A DNA stretch of 64,000 nucleotides, from NCBI GenBank assembly GCA_016184365.1, contig JACPCW010000076.1, positions 1 to 64,000 of the forward strand, given 5' to 3'. A program made the translations under genes and the position numbers. Below are positions 8,773 through 18,553 of this stretch, one piece after another. The notes below the pieces were generated by a model that saw nothing but the letters and a program-made list of their open reading frames with translations, searched no databases and had not been told where the DNA came from. Numbering within the stretch: the first letter of the stretch is position 1; each line of letters starts with the position of its first letter. The DNA comes from Candidatus Rokuibacteriota bacterium (lineage in GTDB: Bacteria > Methylomirabilota > Methylomirabilia > Rokubacteriales > CSP1-6).

Positions 8773-9638
8773 AGCCGGCGCCCTTCGCCTATCACGATCC
8801 GCGGTCGGTCGACGAAGTCGTGGATCGCCTCGCGGAGCATGGCGACGACGCCAAGGTGCTCGCCGGCGGCCAGAGCCTCATGCCGATGCTCGCGCTGCGG
8901 CTCGCGCGGCCCGCGGTCATCGTCGACCTGAATCGCGTCGGCGGGCTCGACGACGTGCGTGCCAGCGACGGCGGCGTGCTGCATCTCGGCGCGCTCGTGC
9001 GCCAGCGCGCGATCGAGCGGTGGGCGACGACGCCGGCGCCGCTCCTCTCCGCGGCGCTCCGCATGGTCGGTCACGTCGCGATCCGGACGCGCGGCACCGT
9101 CGCCGGCAGCGTGACGCACGCGGACCCCGCCGCCGAGCTGCCGGCGCTGTTCGCGGCGCTCGATGGCGTCGTCGTCGCGCGCAGCCGCCAGGGCGAGCGC
9201 ACGATTCCCGCGAGCGAGCTCTACGTCGGGCCGCTGACGACGTCGCTGCGCAGCGACGAAGTCGTCGTCGAGACGCGGTGGCCGTTGCCGCCGGCGCACG
9301 CGGGCTGGGGGTTCCACGAAGTGGCGCGCCGGCACGGCGATTTCGCGCTCGTCGGCGTCTTCGCCGTCGTCACCGTGTCGAGCGGACGCATCGACGCCGC
9401 GCGCATCGCGCTGTTCGGCGTCGGACCGACGCCGGTCCGCGCGCGCGACGCGGAACAATCGCTCGCCGGCGCGGCGGTGGGCGCCGAGGCGATCGGTGAC
9501 GCCGCGCGGCTGGCGGCCGACGCGCTCGATCCGGATTCGGACCTCCACGCCTCCGCGTGGTATCGCAAGCGCGTCGCCCGGACACTGACGGAGCGCGCGT
9601 TGACCGACGCGCTGTCGCGCGCGCGGAGCTCGCGGTGA
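8769..9638 (+). CDS. FAD-binding (medium) subunit of molybdenum hydroxylase
   Basis: 289 residues, starting at GTG overlapping the TGA of the large subunit. It has the FAD-binding signatures of the CoxM family, AGGQSLMPMLALR (about residue 33) and TRGTVAGSVTHADPAAELP (about residue 110), followed by the C-terminal CO-dehydrogenase flavoprotein domain. It carries electrons from the iron-sulfur subunit to the acceptor in the cytoplasmic heterotrimer. GTGA overlaps at both ends tie it to the flanking subunits. Confidence 0.94.
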   Translation: MKPAPFAYHDPRSVDEVVDRLAEHGDDAKVLAGGQSLMPMLALRLARPAVIVDLNRVGGLDDVRASDGGVLHLGALVRQRAIERWATTPAPLLSAALRMVGHVAIRTRGTVAGSVTHADPAAELPALFAALDGVVVARSRQGERTIPASELYVGPLTTSLRSDEVVVETRWPLPPAHAGWGFHEVARRHGDFALVGVFAVVTVSSGRIDAARIALFGVGPTPVRARDAEQSLAGAAVGAEAIGDAARLAADALDPDSDLHASAWYRKRVARTLTERALTDALSRARSSR

Positions 9639-10102
9639 CCCGAACGATCACGCTCACGGTCAACGGCGAGACCTACGAGCGCTCGGTCGAGGTGCGCACG
9701 ACGCTCGTCGACTTCCTGCGCGACACGCTCGGCCTCACGGGCACCCACGTGGGATGCGAGCACGGTGTCTGCGGCGCGTGCACCGTCCTGCACCGCGGCG
9801 AGCCCGTCCGCGCCTGTCTGCTGCTGGCGGTGCAGATGGATGGCGAGGCGATCGAGACCGTGGAGGGACTCGCCGACGGCGACCGCCTGCATCCGATCCA
9901 GCAGGCGTTCTGGGACCATCACGGCCTGCAGTGCGGGTTCTGTACGCCGGGCATGCTGATGACCGTGAAGGCGCTGCTCGCCGAGCGTCCGGATCCGAGC
10001 GAGACCGAGATTCGCGAGGCGCTCTCCGGCAACCTGTGCCGCTGCACCGGCTACCACTTCATCGTCGAAGCCGTCCGCGCCGCCGCCCGCGCCGCGCGCT
10101 GA
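9635..10102 (+). CDS. 2Fe-2S (small) subunit of molybdenum hydroxylase
   Basis: 155 residues, GTG start overlapping the previous TGA. The N-terminal plant-type ferredoxin domain has [11 protein letters not shown]; the C-terminal all-helical 2Fe-2S domain has CGFCTPGML and CRCTGY. All eight expected cluster cysteines are visible. It passes electrons from the molybdopterin site to FAD. Order large-medium-small is less common than medium-small-large but is known in this superfamily. A strong hairpin follows. Confidence 0.95.
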   Translation: MTRTITLTVNGETYERSVEVRTTLVDFLRDTLGLTGTHVGCEHGVCGACTVLHRGEPVRACLLLAVQMDGEAIETVEGLADGDRLHPIQQAFWDHHGLQCGFCTPGMLMTVKALLAERPDPSETEIREALSGNLCRCTGYHFIVEAVRAAARAAR

Positions 10103-10120
10103 GTCGCATGGCCGGAGGAT

Positions 10121-10159
10121 GGCGGGCGCTTCCGCGTCGCGGGACGCCTGGCGCCCGCC
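10121..10159. terminator. hairpin between convergent genes
   Basis: Perfect 9-bp arms GGCGGGCGC (10121-10129) and GCGCCCGCC (10151-10159) with a 21-nt loop lie between the convergent 2Fe-2S subunit and OmpA-like genes. There is no T-run, so it would be a bidirectional, non-canonical terminator. Confidence 0.5.
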
Positions 10160-10167
10160 GCTGTCCC

Positions 10168-11211
10168 CTAGTCCTCCGCCATCATCAGCTTGAGCGTCAC
10201 GCGGCGGTTCTTCGCACGCGCTTCGGCATCCTTGTCCGGGAGCGGACCCAGACCGACGACGTGCATGCGCTCGAGCGGCACCCCACGCTGCGCGAGATAC
10301 CGGTACACGGCGTCGACGCGCCGCTGGCTCAGCCGCACGTTGTAATCCGCGCTTCCGACGGCATCCGCGTACCCTTCGAGCTCCGCGGTCAGCTCGGGGT
10401 TTTCCTTGAGCAGCTCGATGACGTCGATCAGCGCCGTCATGCCCGCGTCGTCCACGTCGGCCTTGTTGAACGCGAAGCGCACGTCGAGCGTGTGGAGCAG
10501 CGCGCGCTCGCCGTGACGGCCGTTCGTCGCATGTCCGTTCGACGCTTCGCGCACGCGCCGCTCGAGATCCTCGAGCGCCGCCGTCGTTTCCGTCTTCGTC
10601 GTCGATTCGCCGGCCATGACGAGCGCCCGCTGGGCGGTGCCCGCCGCGTCGTCGGCCACCGCGCGCACGGTCTGTACGTCCGTGGCGAGCTGGGTCACCC
10701 GGGTTTCGATGCCGCCGACGCGCGTGCGTTCACGCGTCGCGTCGAGCTCGAGGCGCCCGAGCCGTTCGGTCGTCGTTGCGCCACCGAGCCGCGTCAGTCG
10801 GGTCGCTCGAACTTCGACGCGCGACGCGGTCTCGACGCTGCCGGCGATCTCGTCGCCTTGCACGGTCATCGTCATGGCGAGCTCGCGCGCGCCCGCCTCG
10901 TGACGCAGCACGATGGTGGAGCCGGTCACGGCGAACACGATCGGAACGCCCATGGCACCGGCGAGCCGCGCGCTGTGCGGCACGTCCGTGACGCCCGAGT
11001 CGATCCACGTCATGCGGCCGCGGCCGCGTGAGCCGTCCTGCATGAGGTCGATCGTCAGCTGGCCTTCGCGCATGACGTTCGTCACGTCCATCGCGCGCCA
11101 GGTGCCGATCCACTGACCGGAGACTTCCACGGACGGCGCGGGCGGCATGACCCGTACCGTCGTGCACGCAAAGGTGAGCGAAGCGAGGAGCACCAGGAGC
11201 GTCCGCGCCAT
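10168..11211 (-). CDS. OmpA-family lipoprotein
   Basis: 347 residues. A signal peptide with lipobox LTFAC (Cys16) anchors it to the outer membrane or periplasmic face. Residues ~25-130 form a beta-rich region (SGQWIGTWRAMD, GSRGRGRMTW) of unknown type; ~140-225 are helical and likely coiled-coil. The C-terminal OmpA domain (about 235-340) has the peptidoglycan-binding pattern LDVRFAFNKADV, LEGYADAVGSADYNVRLSQRR and KNRRVTLKL. It probably tethers the outer membrane to the wall. GGAGGAC lies 7 bp before the ATG, and an 8-bp perfect hairpin lies just upstream in the leader. Confidence 0.88.
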   Translation of the reverse strand: MARTLLVLLASLTFACTTVRVMPPAPSVEVSGQWIGTWRAMDVTNVMREGQLTIDLMQDGSRGRGRMTWIDSGVTDVPHSARLAGAMGVPIVFAVTGSTIVLRHEAGARELAMTMTVQGDEIAGSVETASRVEVRATRLTRLGGATTTERLGRLELDATRERTRVGGIETRVTQLATDVQTVRAVADDAAGTAQRALVMAGESTTKTETTAALEDLERRVREASNGHATNGRHGERALLHTLDVRFAFNKADVDDAGMTALIDVIELLKENPELTAELEGYADAVGSADYNVRLSQRRVDAVYRYLAQRGVPLERMHVVGLGPLPDKDAEARAKNRRVTLKLMMAED

Positions 11212-11229
11212 GAGGCGAGTCCTCCTTGA

Positions 11230-11247
11230 CCGTCCCCTGGGGGACGG
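11230..11247. promoter_or_regulatory. hairpin in the leader of the OmpA-like gene
   Basis: CCGTCCCC and GGGGACGG are perfect 8-bp arms separated by 2 bp, about 10 bp upstream of the ribosome binding site of the OmpA-like lipoprotein. It could control translation or be the end of an unseen transcript from the YcaO gene, whose stop is at 11414 on the same strand. Confidence 0.4.
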
Positions 11248-11413
11248 ACGTGTCGCCCGGCACGCGCGACATGCGCGGCGTGAGAGGAGGAAGCAAGAAC
11301 TCGGCCCCGGTCCGAGTTCCGTAAGTCGGCGATTTCAGGGAGGTCGCGTCGTGTACGCCCGGCGCGTTTTGGCATGCGCCGCGTCGCGCTTGCACGGGCG
11401 CTGCGCCGTACCG

Positions 11414-13495
11414 TCAGGGGAACGGATGCGGCAGCGCGTTGAGCGCGGGCGGCGAAGATCGACCGAGCGCTCGGGGCACCGAGCTCAGCCGGCGGCTCCA
11501 TCGCGCCGGTCGTGTCTCGTCGAGATGCATCGGGTGGAAGCCCGGCGCGACGGCCGCGACGACGTGATGCCCGACCCGTCGCGTGAGCGGCTCGTCGAGG
11601 AGATCGACGACGACGGCCTCTTCGCCGGCGGAGCGGAACCAGCCGACCAGACGGTCGAGCGTCGCGCCGGTGTCCTCGGCGGCTTCGGCTTCGATCGCGA
11701 CGCACGGACCGTCGAGCAGCCAGGCCAGCTCACGCCACCGGTCGGGCTGCGCCCACCACAGCAGCCGGCCGTCGCGATCGAGATCGGTTGGTTCGGTCGG
11801 CGCGCGGCGCATCGTCGACAGCCGCCGGACGTAGCGCCAGCACGCGAAGGCCTCGATGAGCGCGGCGATCGTGGCGTCCGCCGTCGACGCGCGCGCGGCG
11901 GCGCCCACCGCGAACGCCGGCCGGTCGCCCCGCTCGTCACGGAGCATCGCGAGGACCACCGGTATCGGCACGTCGGTCGCCAGCGCGACGGCGCAGGGCA
12001 CGAGTCCAGCCGATGCGAAGCGCGACACGAGGTTGCGGAGTCGCGCGTCGCCGGCGTGCTCCACGTCCAGCGGTCGCGCCGGCCCGCGCGCGAGCCACGT
12101 CAGCATGAAGGCATCGCGCTCGACGACTTCGAGCAGCGCGTTGAGGAGCGCGACACGCCGATCGGGGTGCGCGGCGAATCCCGTCGTGACCGGTGGGCGC
12201 AGCTCGGGCTCGACGCCGGTGATCGCCTTCGCCGCGCGACTCACGAGCTGCAGCGGCACCCATCGCCGCGCCGCGCTCGTGAGCGCCACGCCCTCGGTCC
12301 ACGCGAACGGCGTGCGAGACGTCCACGCGAGCCGCGCGTGCTGACGCGCACGCAGCGCCGGCGAATAGCCGGCCAACGCCTCGAGCGCGAACGTCTCCGC
12401 GCCGAGCGACGCGGGCGACGCGATGCGGAGCCGCTCGGCAACACACGGCGCGTGCTGCCACGCCCATCGCTCGATCGCCTCGCCGACGCCCCGCGCGAGA
12501 GCGAGCTCGGCGGAGAACGCGTCGAGGCCGGACCCGCGTACCGACGGCGCGATCGTCACCGAGACGGCGTGGATGTCAGGCTCGTCGGATGCGGCGAGGG
12601 TTCGAGTCCACCGGATGTCGAACCCGGAGGCGGCGATGTGTCGGACCCGGGCTTCGACGTCATCAGGGCGTGACAGCCTCGGCGCCGCGACCGGAGTCGG
12701 CGTCCGCGCGGTGGCGTGCTGCGCGAGCCTCGTGAGTCGGGCGAGGTCGAGTCGCCGCGCGACCGCGACGAGCTCACGCGTCCAGCGTTCATCGAGCGCG
12801 TCGAGACGCGCGGCGTCCCGCGTGGTGGCGACCGTTGGCGCCGCGATCACGGCCGCGTGCAGCGACGGGCTCCAGGACACCGGTTCCGTCGCCTGCCACG
12901 TCGCGGCGTCGACGATGCGACACCGCCACCTGGCCGGCGCCGGGCGGAGATGCGCCGCGAGGGCGAGACGAAAGACGCTGACGGCGGGCTCCATCGCGGT
13001 GGTCGTTCGCCGGTCCCGGCACCACAGCTCGCAGAGCCGCGCGACCACGTCGTCCGCGCCGTCAGGCTCGGCCAGCGCGATCCACGCGAGCCCGAGCCGA
13101 TCGAGGTACTGAAAGATGTCGTCGGCGATGGCGCGACGCACGGAGACGGCGACGCGCACGTCCGGACACGCGAGACGCGCGCGCAGGAGCGCCGTGTCGA
13201 CATCGCTGGTGGGCGGCCACGTCAAGCGAACGACGAGACGACGGCCCCGCGAGAGCCATCCACGATCGAGCGCCGGCACGAGGGATTCGGCGGGAGCCGC
13301 CGACGACTCGTCGACGTGCCGCTCGGCCGGCGCGCCGCTGGGCGCGTCCCGATCGGAATCTGGCGCGTCGACGCGTTCGCCGAGCTCGCGACAGACGTGG
13401 ACCGGGCCGTCGATACCGTCCGCCGAGAGCCGGTCGATCAGCGCGTCGCGCGAGCAGTCGAGACCGGGCGGAACGACAAGGTACGTAGCGAGCAC
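11414..13495 (-). CDS. YcaO-domain protein, probable azoline-forming cyclodehydratase
   Basis: 693 residues from a GTG at 13495, the best in-frame start after rnhB. Residues ~1-260 are of unknown fold. Residues ~265-693 form a YcaO domain, which phosphorylates backbone amides with ATP: the ATP/Mg motifs GSGLDAFSAELALARGVGEAIERW, ALLNALLEVVERDAF and AALIEAFACWRYVRRL are all recognisable (shown here only by their order, near residues 322, 460 and 570). The C-terminus is PHPFP, the PxPxP tail of thiazole/oxazole cyclodehydratases, absent from E. coli YcaO itself. No precursor peptide, dehydrogenase or E1-like partner gene is visible nearby, so its substrate is unknown. Confidence 0.82.
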   Translation of the reverse strand: MLATYLVVPPGLDCSRDALIDRLSADGIDGPVHVCRELGERVDAPDSDRDAPSGAPAERHVDESSAAPAESLVPALDRGWLSRGRRLVVRLTWPPTSDVDTALLRARLACPDVRVAVSVRRAIADDIFQYLDRLGLAWIALAEPDGADDVVARLCELWCRDRRTTTAMEPAVSVFRLALAAHLRPAPARWRCRIVDAATWQATEPVSWSPSLHAAVIAAPTVATTRDAARLDALDERWTRELVAVARRLDLARLTRLAQHATARTPTPVAAPRLSRPDDVEARVRHIAASGFDIRWTRTLAASDEPDIHAVSVTIAPSVRGSGLDAFSAELALARGVGEAIERWAWQHAPCVAERLRIASPASLGAETFALEALAGYSPALRARQHARLAWTSRTPFAWTEGVALTSAARRWVPLQLVSRAAKAITGVEPELRPPVTTGFAAHPDRRVALLNALLEVVERDAFMLTWLARGPARPLDVEHAGDARLRNLVSRFASAGLVPCAVALATDVPIPVVLAMLRDERGDRPAFAVGAAARASTADATIAALIEAFACWRYVRRLSTMRRAPTEPTDLDRDGRLLWWAQPDRWRELAWLLDGPCVAIEAEAAEDTGATLDRLVGWFRSAGEEAVVVDLLDEPLTRRVGHHVVAAVAPGFHPMHLDETRPARWSRRLSSVPRALGRSSPPALNALPHPFP

Positions 13496-13566
13496 GCTGC
13501 GAGCATGCGGCGCGGCGCGGCGGCCATCAATGCATGGACATGCTGGGTCGTTGGATATTTCAGCGC

Positions 13567-14211
13567 CTAATCCTCGGCTTCCAGCAGAAAGAGCTCGCCC
13601 TGGCGCCAGACGCCGGCGAAGGACCGCCGGTGGATCGCGCACGGCCCGAAGCGGTCGAGCGCTGCGAGGTGCTCCGCGGTCGCGTAACCCTTGTGCCGCG
13701 CGAAGCCGTACTCCGGAAACTGCTTGTCGGCCTCGAGCATCAGACGGTCGCGCGTGACCTTGGCGATGATCGAGGCCGCCGCGACCGTCGCACACCGCGC
13801 GTCGCCGTCCACGAGGTTGCGCTGCGGGCAGGGCAGGTCGCGGAGCGCGACGTAATCGGTGATGACGAGATCGGGCACGACGCCGAGCTGCGCCAGCGCC
13901 TCGCGCATGGCGACGCGCGTGGCCTCGAGGATGTTGATGCGGTCGATCGTCAGGTGATCGACGACGGCGACGCCGACGGCCACCGCCTTCTGGTGGATGA
14001 CGTCGTAGAGCTCGGCGCGCCGGTCGGCGCTGAGGATCTTGGAATCGGCGAGGCCGCGGATGCGGCGCGCGGCATCGATGACGACGGCGGCGGCGACGAC
14101 CGGTCCGGCGAGCGGCCCGCGGCCGGCCTCGTCGAGGCCGGCCACGCGGGTCGCGCCCGTCCGCCATGCCTGCGCTTCGAACCGGTACGGCGCGGATGGC
14201 GGCGGCGTCAC
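13567..14211 (-). CDS. rnhB: ribonuclease HII
   Basis: 214 residues. It removes ribonucleotides misincorporated in DNA and RNA primers. The metal site is visible: GLDEAGRGPLAGPVVAAAV (Asp-Glu), the DSKILSADRR motif, ITDYVALRD and SIIAKVTRDRLM. The tail EYGFARHKGYAT and the closing FGPCAIHRRSF block are also family features. GTG start at 14211. It follows rplS on the same strand in the common trmD-rplS-rnhB order, separated from rplS by a copy of the palindromic element. Confidence 0.96.
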   Translation of the reverse strand: MTPPPSAPYRFEAQAWRTGATRVAGLDEAGRGPLAGPVVAAAVVIDAARRIRGLADSKILSADRRAELYDVIHQKAVAVGVAVVDHLTIDRINILEATRVAMREALAQLGVVPDLVITDYVALRDLPCPQRNLVDGDARCATVAAASIIAKVTRDRLMLEADKQFPEYGFARHKGYATAEHLAALDRFGPCAIHRRSFAGVWRQGELFLLEAED

Positions 14212-14244
14212 CCGCCGAGTCTAGCGGATTGGCGGGGCCGGAAC

Positions 14245-14316
14245 GAGGAGCGCCCCGGCTTTGCCGGGGCGCTACCGAGCGTCGGGGGGTTCGGGGGCCG
14301 TGTCGGGGCCCCCGAT
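14245..14316 (+). repeat. palindromic element copy 1
   Basis: ~72-bp GC-rich unit: GAGGAGCGCC, first hairpin (CCGGCTTTGCCGG), CCGAGCGT, then a second hairpin (GGGGGCC, GTGTCGG, GGCCCCC). It lies 4 bp past the rplS stop codon and separates rplS from rnhB. It is read hairpin-first in the direction of rplS transcription. Confidence 0.9.
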
Positions 14317-14319
14317 TGA

Positions 14320-14700
14320 TCAATCGGTGTCGGCGGCGGGAGCGGTGACCGGCACGTGCGTGCGCTTTTCGCGAAGACGCGCGGCCTTGCCGGCGAGCCC
14401 GCGGAGGTAATAGAGCTTCGAGCGCCGCACGCGGCTCGAGCGCATCACCTCGACCCGCTCGATGCGCGGCGAATGCAGCGGAAACGTGCGCTCGACGCCC
14501 ACGCCGTACGAGATGCGCCGCACCGTGAACGAGGCCTTCACACCGTCCCCGCGCTTGCGGATGACGATGCCCTCGAAGATCTGCGTGCGCTCCTTTTCAC
14601 CTTCGACGATGCGCGCGTGTACGCGCACGGTATCCCCGGGACCGAAGCCGTCCCGGTCCTTCCGTATCTGCGCGGCTTCAACGAGTCGAATCGCGTCCAT
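14320..14700 (-). CDS. rplS: 50S ribosomal protein L19
   Basis: 126 residues, usual length for L19, which bridges the 30S and 50S subunits. Signatures are [48 protein letters not shown] and [17 protein letters not shown]. The start ATG at 14700 has GGGAAGGAC upstream and overlaps the end of trmD by 23 bp, showing translational coupling. It belongs to the rpsP-rimM-trmD-rplS cluster. Confidence 0.97.
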   Translation of the reverse strand: MDAIRLVEAAQIRKDRDGFGPGDTVRVHARIVEGEKERTQIFEGIVIRKRGDGVKASFTVRRISYGVGVERTFPLHSPRIERVEVMRSSRVRRSKLYYLRGLAGKAARLREKRTHVPVTAPAADTD

Positions 14701-15463
14701 GTCCTTCCCTCTCTGTCGCGGCCGGCTCCACGTCGTCCGCCGTTTCACCGCGCTCGAACCGTTCAAGAATACGCCGATCCGCGGCGTCGAGCTCTGCGCC
14801 CCCGAGCAAATCCGGCCGGGCGCGCCACGTGCGCCACAGCGCCTGCACCCGCCGCCAGCGCGCGATGCGCGCGTGATCGCCGGACAGCAGCACCGCGGGC
14901 ACGCGCCGTCCGTCGAACTCCTCGGGCCGCGTGTATTGCGGCGGTTCGAGCAATCCGCTCGCGAACGACTCGCGTTCGGCGGCGCCCTCGGCGCCGAGCA
15001 CACCCGGACGCAGCCGCGTCACCGCGTCGGTCACGACCAGCGCCGGCAGCTCGCCGCCCGTCAGCACGTAATCGCCGATCGAGACCGTCTCGTCGGCCAT
15101 CTCGCTCACGCGCTCGTCCACGCCTTCGTACCGTCCCGCGAGCAGGATCAGGTGCTCGCGCTGCGCCAGCGCGGCCGCGACGGCCTGCGTGAACCGCGGC
15201 CCGCGCGGGTCCATCAACACCACGTGCGCGGCCGGCGTGCGCAGCGCCTCGACCGCCGCGAACAGCGGTTCCGGCTTCAGCACCATGCCGCCGCCGCCAC
15301 CGAACTGATAGTCGTCGGTGATCCGGTGACGTCCCGTCGCGTAGTCGCGCAGGTTGACGACACGGATGTCAACCAGCCCGGCCTTCCGCGCGCGGCCGAT
15401 CATCGACTCGGCCAGCACCGGCTCCACCATCGACGGGAACAGCGTCACGATGTCGATGCGCAT
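14678..15463 (-). CDS. trmD: tRNA (guanine-N1)-methyltransferase
   Basis: 261 residues. It methylates G37 of tRNAs to prevent frameshifting, using SAM in a trefoil-knot fold. Visible are [43 protein letters not shown], the SAM knot [13 protein letters not shown] and [18 protein letters not shown]. The ATG at 15463 gives the canonical N-terminus; the upstream in-frame extension is not conserved-looking. A hairpin lies between rimM and this gene. Confidence 0.97.
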   Translation of the reverse strand: MRIDIVTLFPSMVEPVLAESMIGRARKAGLVDIRVVNLRDYATGRHRITDDYQFGGGGGMVLKPEPLFAAVEALRTPAAHVVLMDPRGPRFTQAVAAALAQREHLILLAGRYEGVDERVSEMADETVSIGDYVLTGGELPALVVTDAVTRLRPGVLGAEGAAERESFASGLLEPPQYTRPEEFDGRRVPAVLLSGDHARIARWRRVQALWRTWRARPDLLGGAELDAADRRILERFERGETADDVEPAATEREGHGRDSTR

Positions 15464-15479
15464 GCGCGCGGATTTTCTT

Positions 15480-15516
15480 GGACGGGGGGGAGCGAGCCGC
15501 CGCTCCACCCCCGTCC
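15480..15516. repeat. long GC-rich hairpin between rimM and trmD
   Basis: GGACGGGGG with GAGCG, a 7-nt loop, then GCTCC and CCCCCGTCC. It resembles the perfect 12-bp hairpin at 37369-37398 in sequence (ACGGGGGGAGCG arms), so the two may form a second small palindrome family. In the trmD leader it could attenuate transcription or delay translation. Confidence 0.5.
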
Positions 15517-15542
15517 GCCCCCCCACCGCATGGTCCACACCG

Positions 15543-16058
15543 TCACAGGTCGAGCAGGCCGTCCGGTGGCCGGATCACCACGCGACCAGCGGCCAGGTCG
15601 ACCTCGATCACGATCTCCGGCACCGCCGGGATCAGGTGCTCGCGCCCCCCGTCGGCGATGACCCACAGCTCCTGCGCGCCGCTTTCGATCCGCACGATGC
15701 GCCCCACCTCCCGGCCGTCCTCCGTCATCACACGGGCCCCTTCGAGCTGCCACGGGTAGAAGGAGCCCTCGGGCAGGGGCAGCGCCTCGGATTCCGGCAC
15801 CGCCAGGAGTCGCCCGATGCGGCGCTGGGCCGCTTCCGGCGAGTCATCGCCTTCGAACCGCAGCACCACGACGGCGCCGTGTACACGTGCCGTGGAGATG
15901 CGCCGCGTCTCCCGTTCATCCCGCGACGCATCCCACAGCACGCAGCCGGACAGTCCCTCGAACCGCTCGGGACGGTCCGTCATCGGTCTCACCTGCACTT
16001 CGCCGCGGAGGCCGTGGACGCGGCTGACCTCGCCGATGACCACGAGCCGCTCCGCCAT
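15543..16058 (-). CDS. rimM: ribosome maturation factor RimM
   Basis: 171 residues. It helps assemble the 30S head around S19. The N-terminal RimM domain starts [23 protein letters not shown], and the PRC-barrel half has [20 protein letters not shown] and [15 protein letters not shown]. The position between rpsP and trmD is canonical. It starts 22 bp after rpsP ends; the KH-domain gene khpA that often sits there is missing. Confidence 0.95.
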   Translation of the reverse strand: MAERLVVIGEVSRVHGLRGEVQVRPMTDRPERFEGLSGCVLWDASRDERETRRISTARVHGAVVVLRFEGDDSPEAAQRRIGRLLAVPESEALPLPEGSFYPWQLEGARVMTEDGREVGRIVRIESGAQELWVIADGGREHLIPAVPEIVIEVDLAAGRVVIRPPDGLLDL

Positions 16059-16079
16059 GACTCGCGGATCACGCGTCCG

Positions 16080-16334
16080 CTACGCGGACGCCTTCACGAC
16101 CTCGATCAGGCGCTTCACCGTGTTCGACGGCTGCGCGCCCTTCCGGATCCAGTCGTCGGCCTTCGCATGATCGATCACCACCGTCGGCGGCTTCGTCAGC
16201 GGGTTGTAGTGCCCGATGATCTCGATGAACCGTCCGTCGCGCGGCGAGCGCGAGTCCGCGACCACGACGCGGTACGCCGGCCTTCTGTTCGAACCCATTC
16301 TTCGGAGCCGAATCGCTACTGACACCTGTGTCAC
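16080..16334 (-). CDS. rpsP: 30S ribosomal protein S16
   Basis: 84 residues. Signatures are [20 protein letters not shown] and [18 protein letters not shown]. The GTG at 16334 overlaps the ffh TGA, suggesting coupling; a second GTG at 16325 would give an N-terminus closer to most S16 proteins, so the exact start is open. It heads the rpsP-rimM-trmD-rplS block. Confidence 0.96.
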   Translation of the reverse strand: MTQVSVAIRLRRMGSNRRPAYRVVVADSRSPRDGRFIEIIGHYNPLTKPPTVVIDHAKADDWIRKGAQPSNTVKRLIEVVKASA

Positions 16335-17680
16335 CCCCTCAGCGTCGGGAAGCCCGGCAGCTTCGGCAGCCGCCCGACCTTGCCCTCCATGCCTTTGAAC
16401 TGCTTCATCATCTTCCGGAGCTGCGCGTACTGCTTCAGCAGCCGGTTCACGTCCTGCACCTGCGCCCCGCTGCCGCGCGCGATGCGCTGGCGGCGCGAGC
16501 CGTTGATCACGTCGGGATGCCGGCGCTCGTCCGGCGTCATCGACAGGATGATCGCGTCGAAGCGCGCCAGGTCCGCCTGCTCGCCGCCCAGCTCCTTGTC
16601 CGCGCCCTTCAGCATCTTGCCGAACGGCAGCATGCCGAGGATCTGGTCGAGCGGGCCCATCTTGCGCAGCTGGCCGAGCTGGGTGCGGAAGTCGTCGAGG
16701 GTGAAGGCATCCTCGCGCAGCTTCTGCATCATCTCTTCGGCCTGCTTCTGGTCGACGACCTCCTGCGCCTTTTCGACGAGCGACAGCACGTCGCCCATGC
16801 CGAGAATGCGCGACGCGAGCCGGTCGGGATGGAACGGCTCGAGCGCGTCGGTCTTCTCACCGACACCGACGAAGGCGATCGGCCGGCCCGTGACCTGCCG
16901 CACGCTGAGCGCCGCGCCCCCGCGGGCGTCGCCGTCCATCTTCGTCAGCACCACCGCGTCGAGCCCCACGTCGGCGTTGAACTTCTCGGCGACGGTCACC
17001 GCGTCCTGGCCCGTCATCGCGTCGACGACGAGCAGCACGTGGTGCGGCCGGATCTCGGCGCGGATGCGCTTGAGCTCGTCCAGCATCTCGGCATCGATGT
17101 GCAGCCGCCCGGCGGTGTCGAGGATGAGCGGCGTGAGACCGCGCGCCGCCGCTTCCTCGCGGGCCTGGCGGCAGATCTCGAGCGGCTTCATCGACGCGTC
17201 ACCGACCACCGGGACGTTCAGCTGCGCGCCGAGCGTGCGGAGCTGATCGATGGCCGCGGGCCGGTAGATGTCGGCGGCGGCGAGCATCGGATGGAGGCCC
17301 TGCTTGGCGTACATGCGCGCGAGCTTGGCTGCGGTCGTCGTCTTGCCCGAGCCCTGGAGCCCCATCAGCATCACGATCGTCGGCGGATGCGGCGCCATCG
17401 CGAGCCGGTGTCCGCTGCCGCCGAGGAGCTCGACGAGCTCATCGTGGACGACCTTGACCACCTGCTGGCCCGGCGTGAGCGAGGTCAGGACATCGTTGCC
17501 GGCGGCCTTCACACGAACCCGCTCGATGAACGATTTGACGACCTTGAAATTGACGTCGGCCTCCAGGAGGGCGACCCGGACTTCCCGGAGGGCCTCCTGG
17601 ATGTTCTCTTCGGTCAGACGGCCGCGCCCGCCGAGCCGGTCGAAGATGCCTTGCAGTCGTGTACTGAGGGAGTCGAACAT
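16331..17680 (-). CDS. ffh: signal recognition particle protein (54 kDa homologue)
   Basis: 449 residues with the N, G and M domains in order. The GTPase motifs are [15 protein letters not shown] (about residue 107), [26 protein letters not shown] and the closing loop [13 protein letters not shown]. The methionine-rich M domain begins after [16 protein letters not shown] and contains [13 protein letters not shown]-like ([13 protein letters not shown]) RNA-binding sequence. It binds 4.5S RNA and delivers membrane proteins to FtsY. rpsP follows with a GTGA overlap, a common ffh-rpsP arrangement. An AT-richer leader without a clear promoter separates it from rpe. Confidence 0.97.
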   Translation of the reverse strand: MFDSLSTRLQGIFDRLGGRGRLTEENIQEALREVRVALLEADVNFKVVKSFIERVRVKAAGNDVLTSLTPGQQVVKVVHDELVELLGGSGHRLAMAPHPPTIVMLMGLQGSGKTTTAAKLARMYAKQGLHPMLAAADIYRPAAIDQLRTLGAQLNVPVVGDASMKPLEICRQAREEAAARGLTPLILDTAGRLHIDAEMLDELKRIRAEIRPHHVLLVVDAMTGQDAVTVAEKFNADVGLDAVVLTKMDGDARGGAALSVRQVTGRPIAFVGVGEKTDALEPFHPDRLASRILGMGDVLSLVEKAQEVVDQKQAEEMMQKLREDAFTLDDFRTQLGQLRKMGPLDQILGMLPFGKMLKGADKELGGEQADLARFDAIILSMTPDERRHPDVINGSRRQRIARGSGAQVQDVNRLLKQYAQLRKMMKQFKGMEGKVGRLPKLPGFPTLRG

Positions 17681-17730
17681 GGAAAGAATGAGTTTACGTA
17701 AGTAGCGGCCCTACCGCAACTTCTTGGACA

Positions 17731-17797
17731 TGGGGGCCCCGAAATGGCCCCCAAACCCCCCACCTTCGGCGCCCCGGCGAAGCCGGGCCGCCTCTAC
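17731..17797 (-). repeat. palindromic element copy 2
   Basis: Reverse-strand copy: GGGGGCCCCGAAATGGCCCCC hairpin at the ffh side, then the degenerate CCCCGGCGAAGCCGGG hairpin. It ends about 8 bp from the rpe stop codon. The flank is more diverged than in the other copies. Confidence 0.8.
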
Positions 17798-17804
17798 GGT
17801 CGGG

Positions 17805-18455
17805 TCAACCGCCCGCGGTGGTGCGGAGCTTCCGGACCATCGCGGCAGGGTCCGGATCGCCGAAGATGGCCGAGCCGGCCACCAGGACGGTCGCCCCGTG
17901 ATCCGCCAACGATTTCGCGTTGTCCAGCTTGACCCCGCCGTCCACCGACAGGTCGATCGCGCGCTTGCCGATCATCTCCCGGAGCCGCCGGAGCTTCGGG
18001 TACGCCGTCGGGATGAATTTCTGCCCGCCGAAGCCGGGGTTGACGGACATCACGAGGATCAGGTCCAGGTCGTCGAGGACGTATTCGAGGACGTCGGGCG
18101 GCGTCGACGGGTTCAGCGCCACCCCGGCCCGCGCGCCGGCCTCGCGGATCTGCGCGAGGACGCGCTGCAGGTGCGGGGACGCCTCGGCATGCACGGTCAC
18201 GATGTCGGCGCCCGCGCGCACGAAGTCGACCACGTAGCGCTCCGGCTCGACGATCATCAGGTGCGCGTCGAGCGGCAGGCGCGTGCGCTTGCGAATCGCC
18301 TCGACGACCACCGGACCGATCGTGAGGTTCGGGACGAACCGCCCGTCCATCACGTCGACGTGCAGCTGGTCGGGGCCGCCGGCCTCGACGCGCGCGATGT
18401 CGTCGCCGAGCGCGGCGAAGTCGGCGGACAGGATCGACGGCGCGATCTTGACCAT
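17805..18455 (-). CDS. rpe: ribulose-phosphate 3-epimerase
   Basis: 216 residues. It interconverts ribulose-5-phosphate and xylulose-5-phosphate in the pentose phosphate pathway. The barrel signatures are [60 protein letters not shown] and [10 protein letters not shown], covering both catalytic aspartates and the metal-binding histidines. TATAAC at 18465-18470, 9 bp before the ATG, could be the -10 of a near-leaderless transcript. Confidence 0.96.
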   Translation of the reverse strand: MVKIAPSILSADFAALGDDIARVEAGGPDQLHVDVMDGRFVPNLTIGPVVVEAIRKRTRLPLDAHLMIVEPERYVVDFVRAGADIVTVHAEASPHLQRVLAQIREAGARAGVALNPSTPPDVLEYVLDDLDLILVMSVNPGFGGQKFIPTAYPKLRRLREMIGKRAIDLSVDGGVKLDNAKSLADHGATVLVAGSAIFGDPDPAAMVRKLRTTAGG

Positions 18456-18553
18456 GACACGTCGGTTATAGCATCGAAGCGATTCGCCTCAGCAGATTGG
18501 CCCGTCCGGCGGATTCCCCTCGACCGTTCGGGCCACCTACCGTGTGCGGAATC

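Noticed and set aside
11212-11413. TOMM precursor peptide next to the YcaO gene
   Set aside because: No short ORF with a leader and a Cys/Ser/Thr-rich core; only arginine-rich shadow frames.
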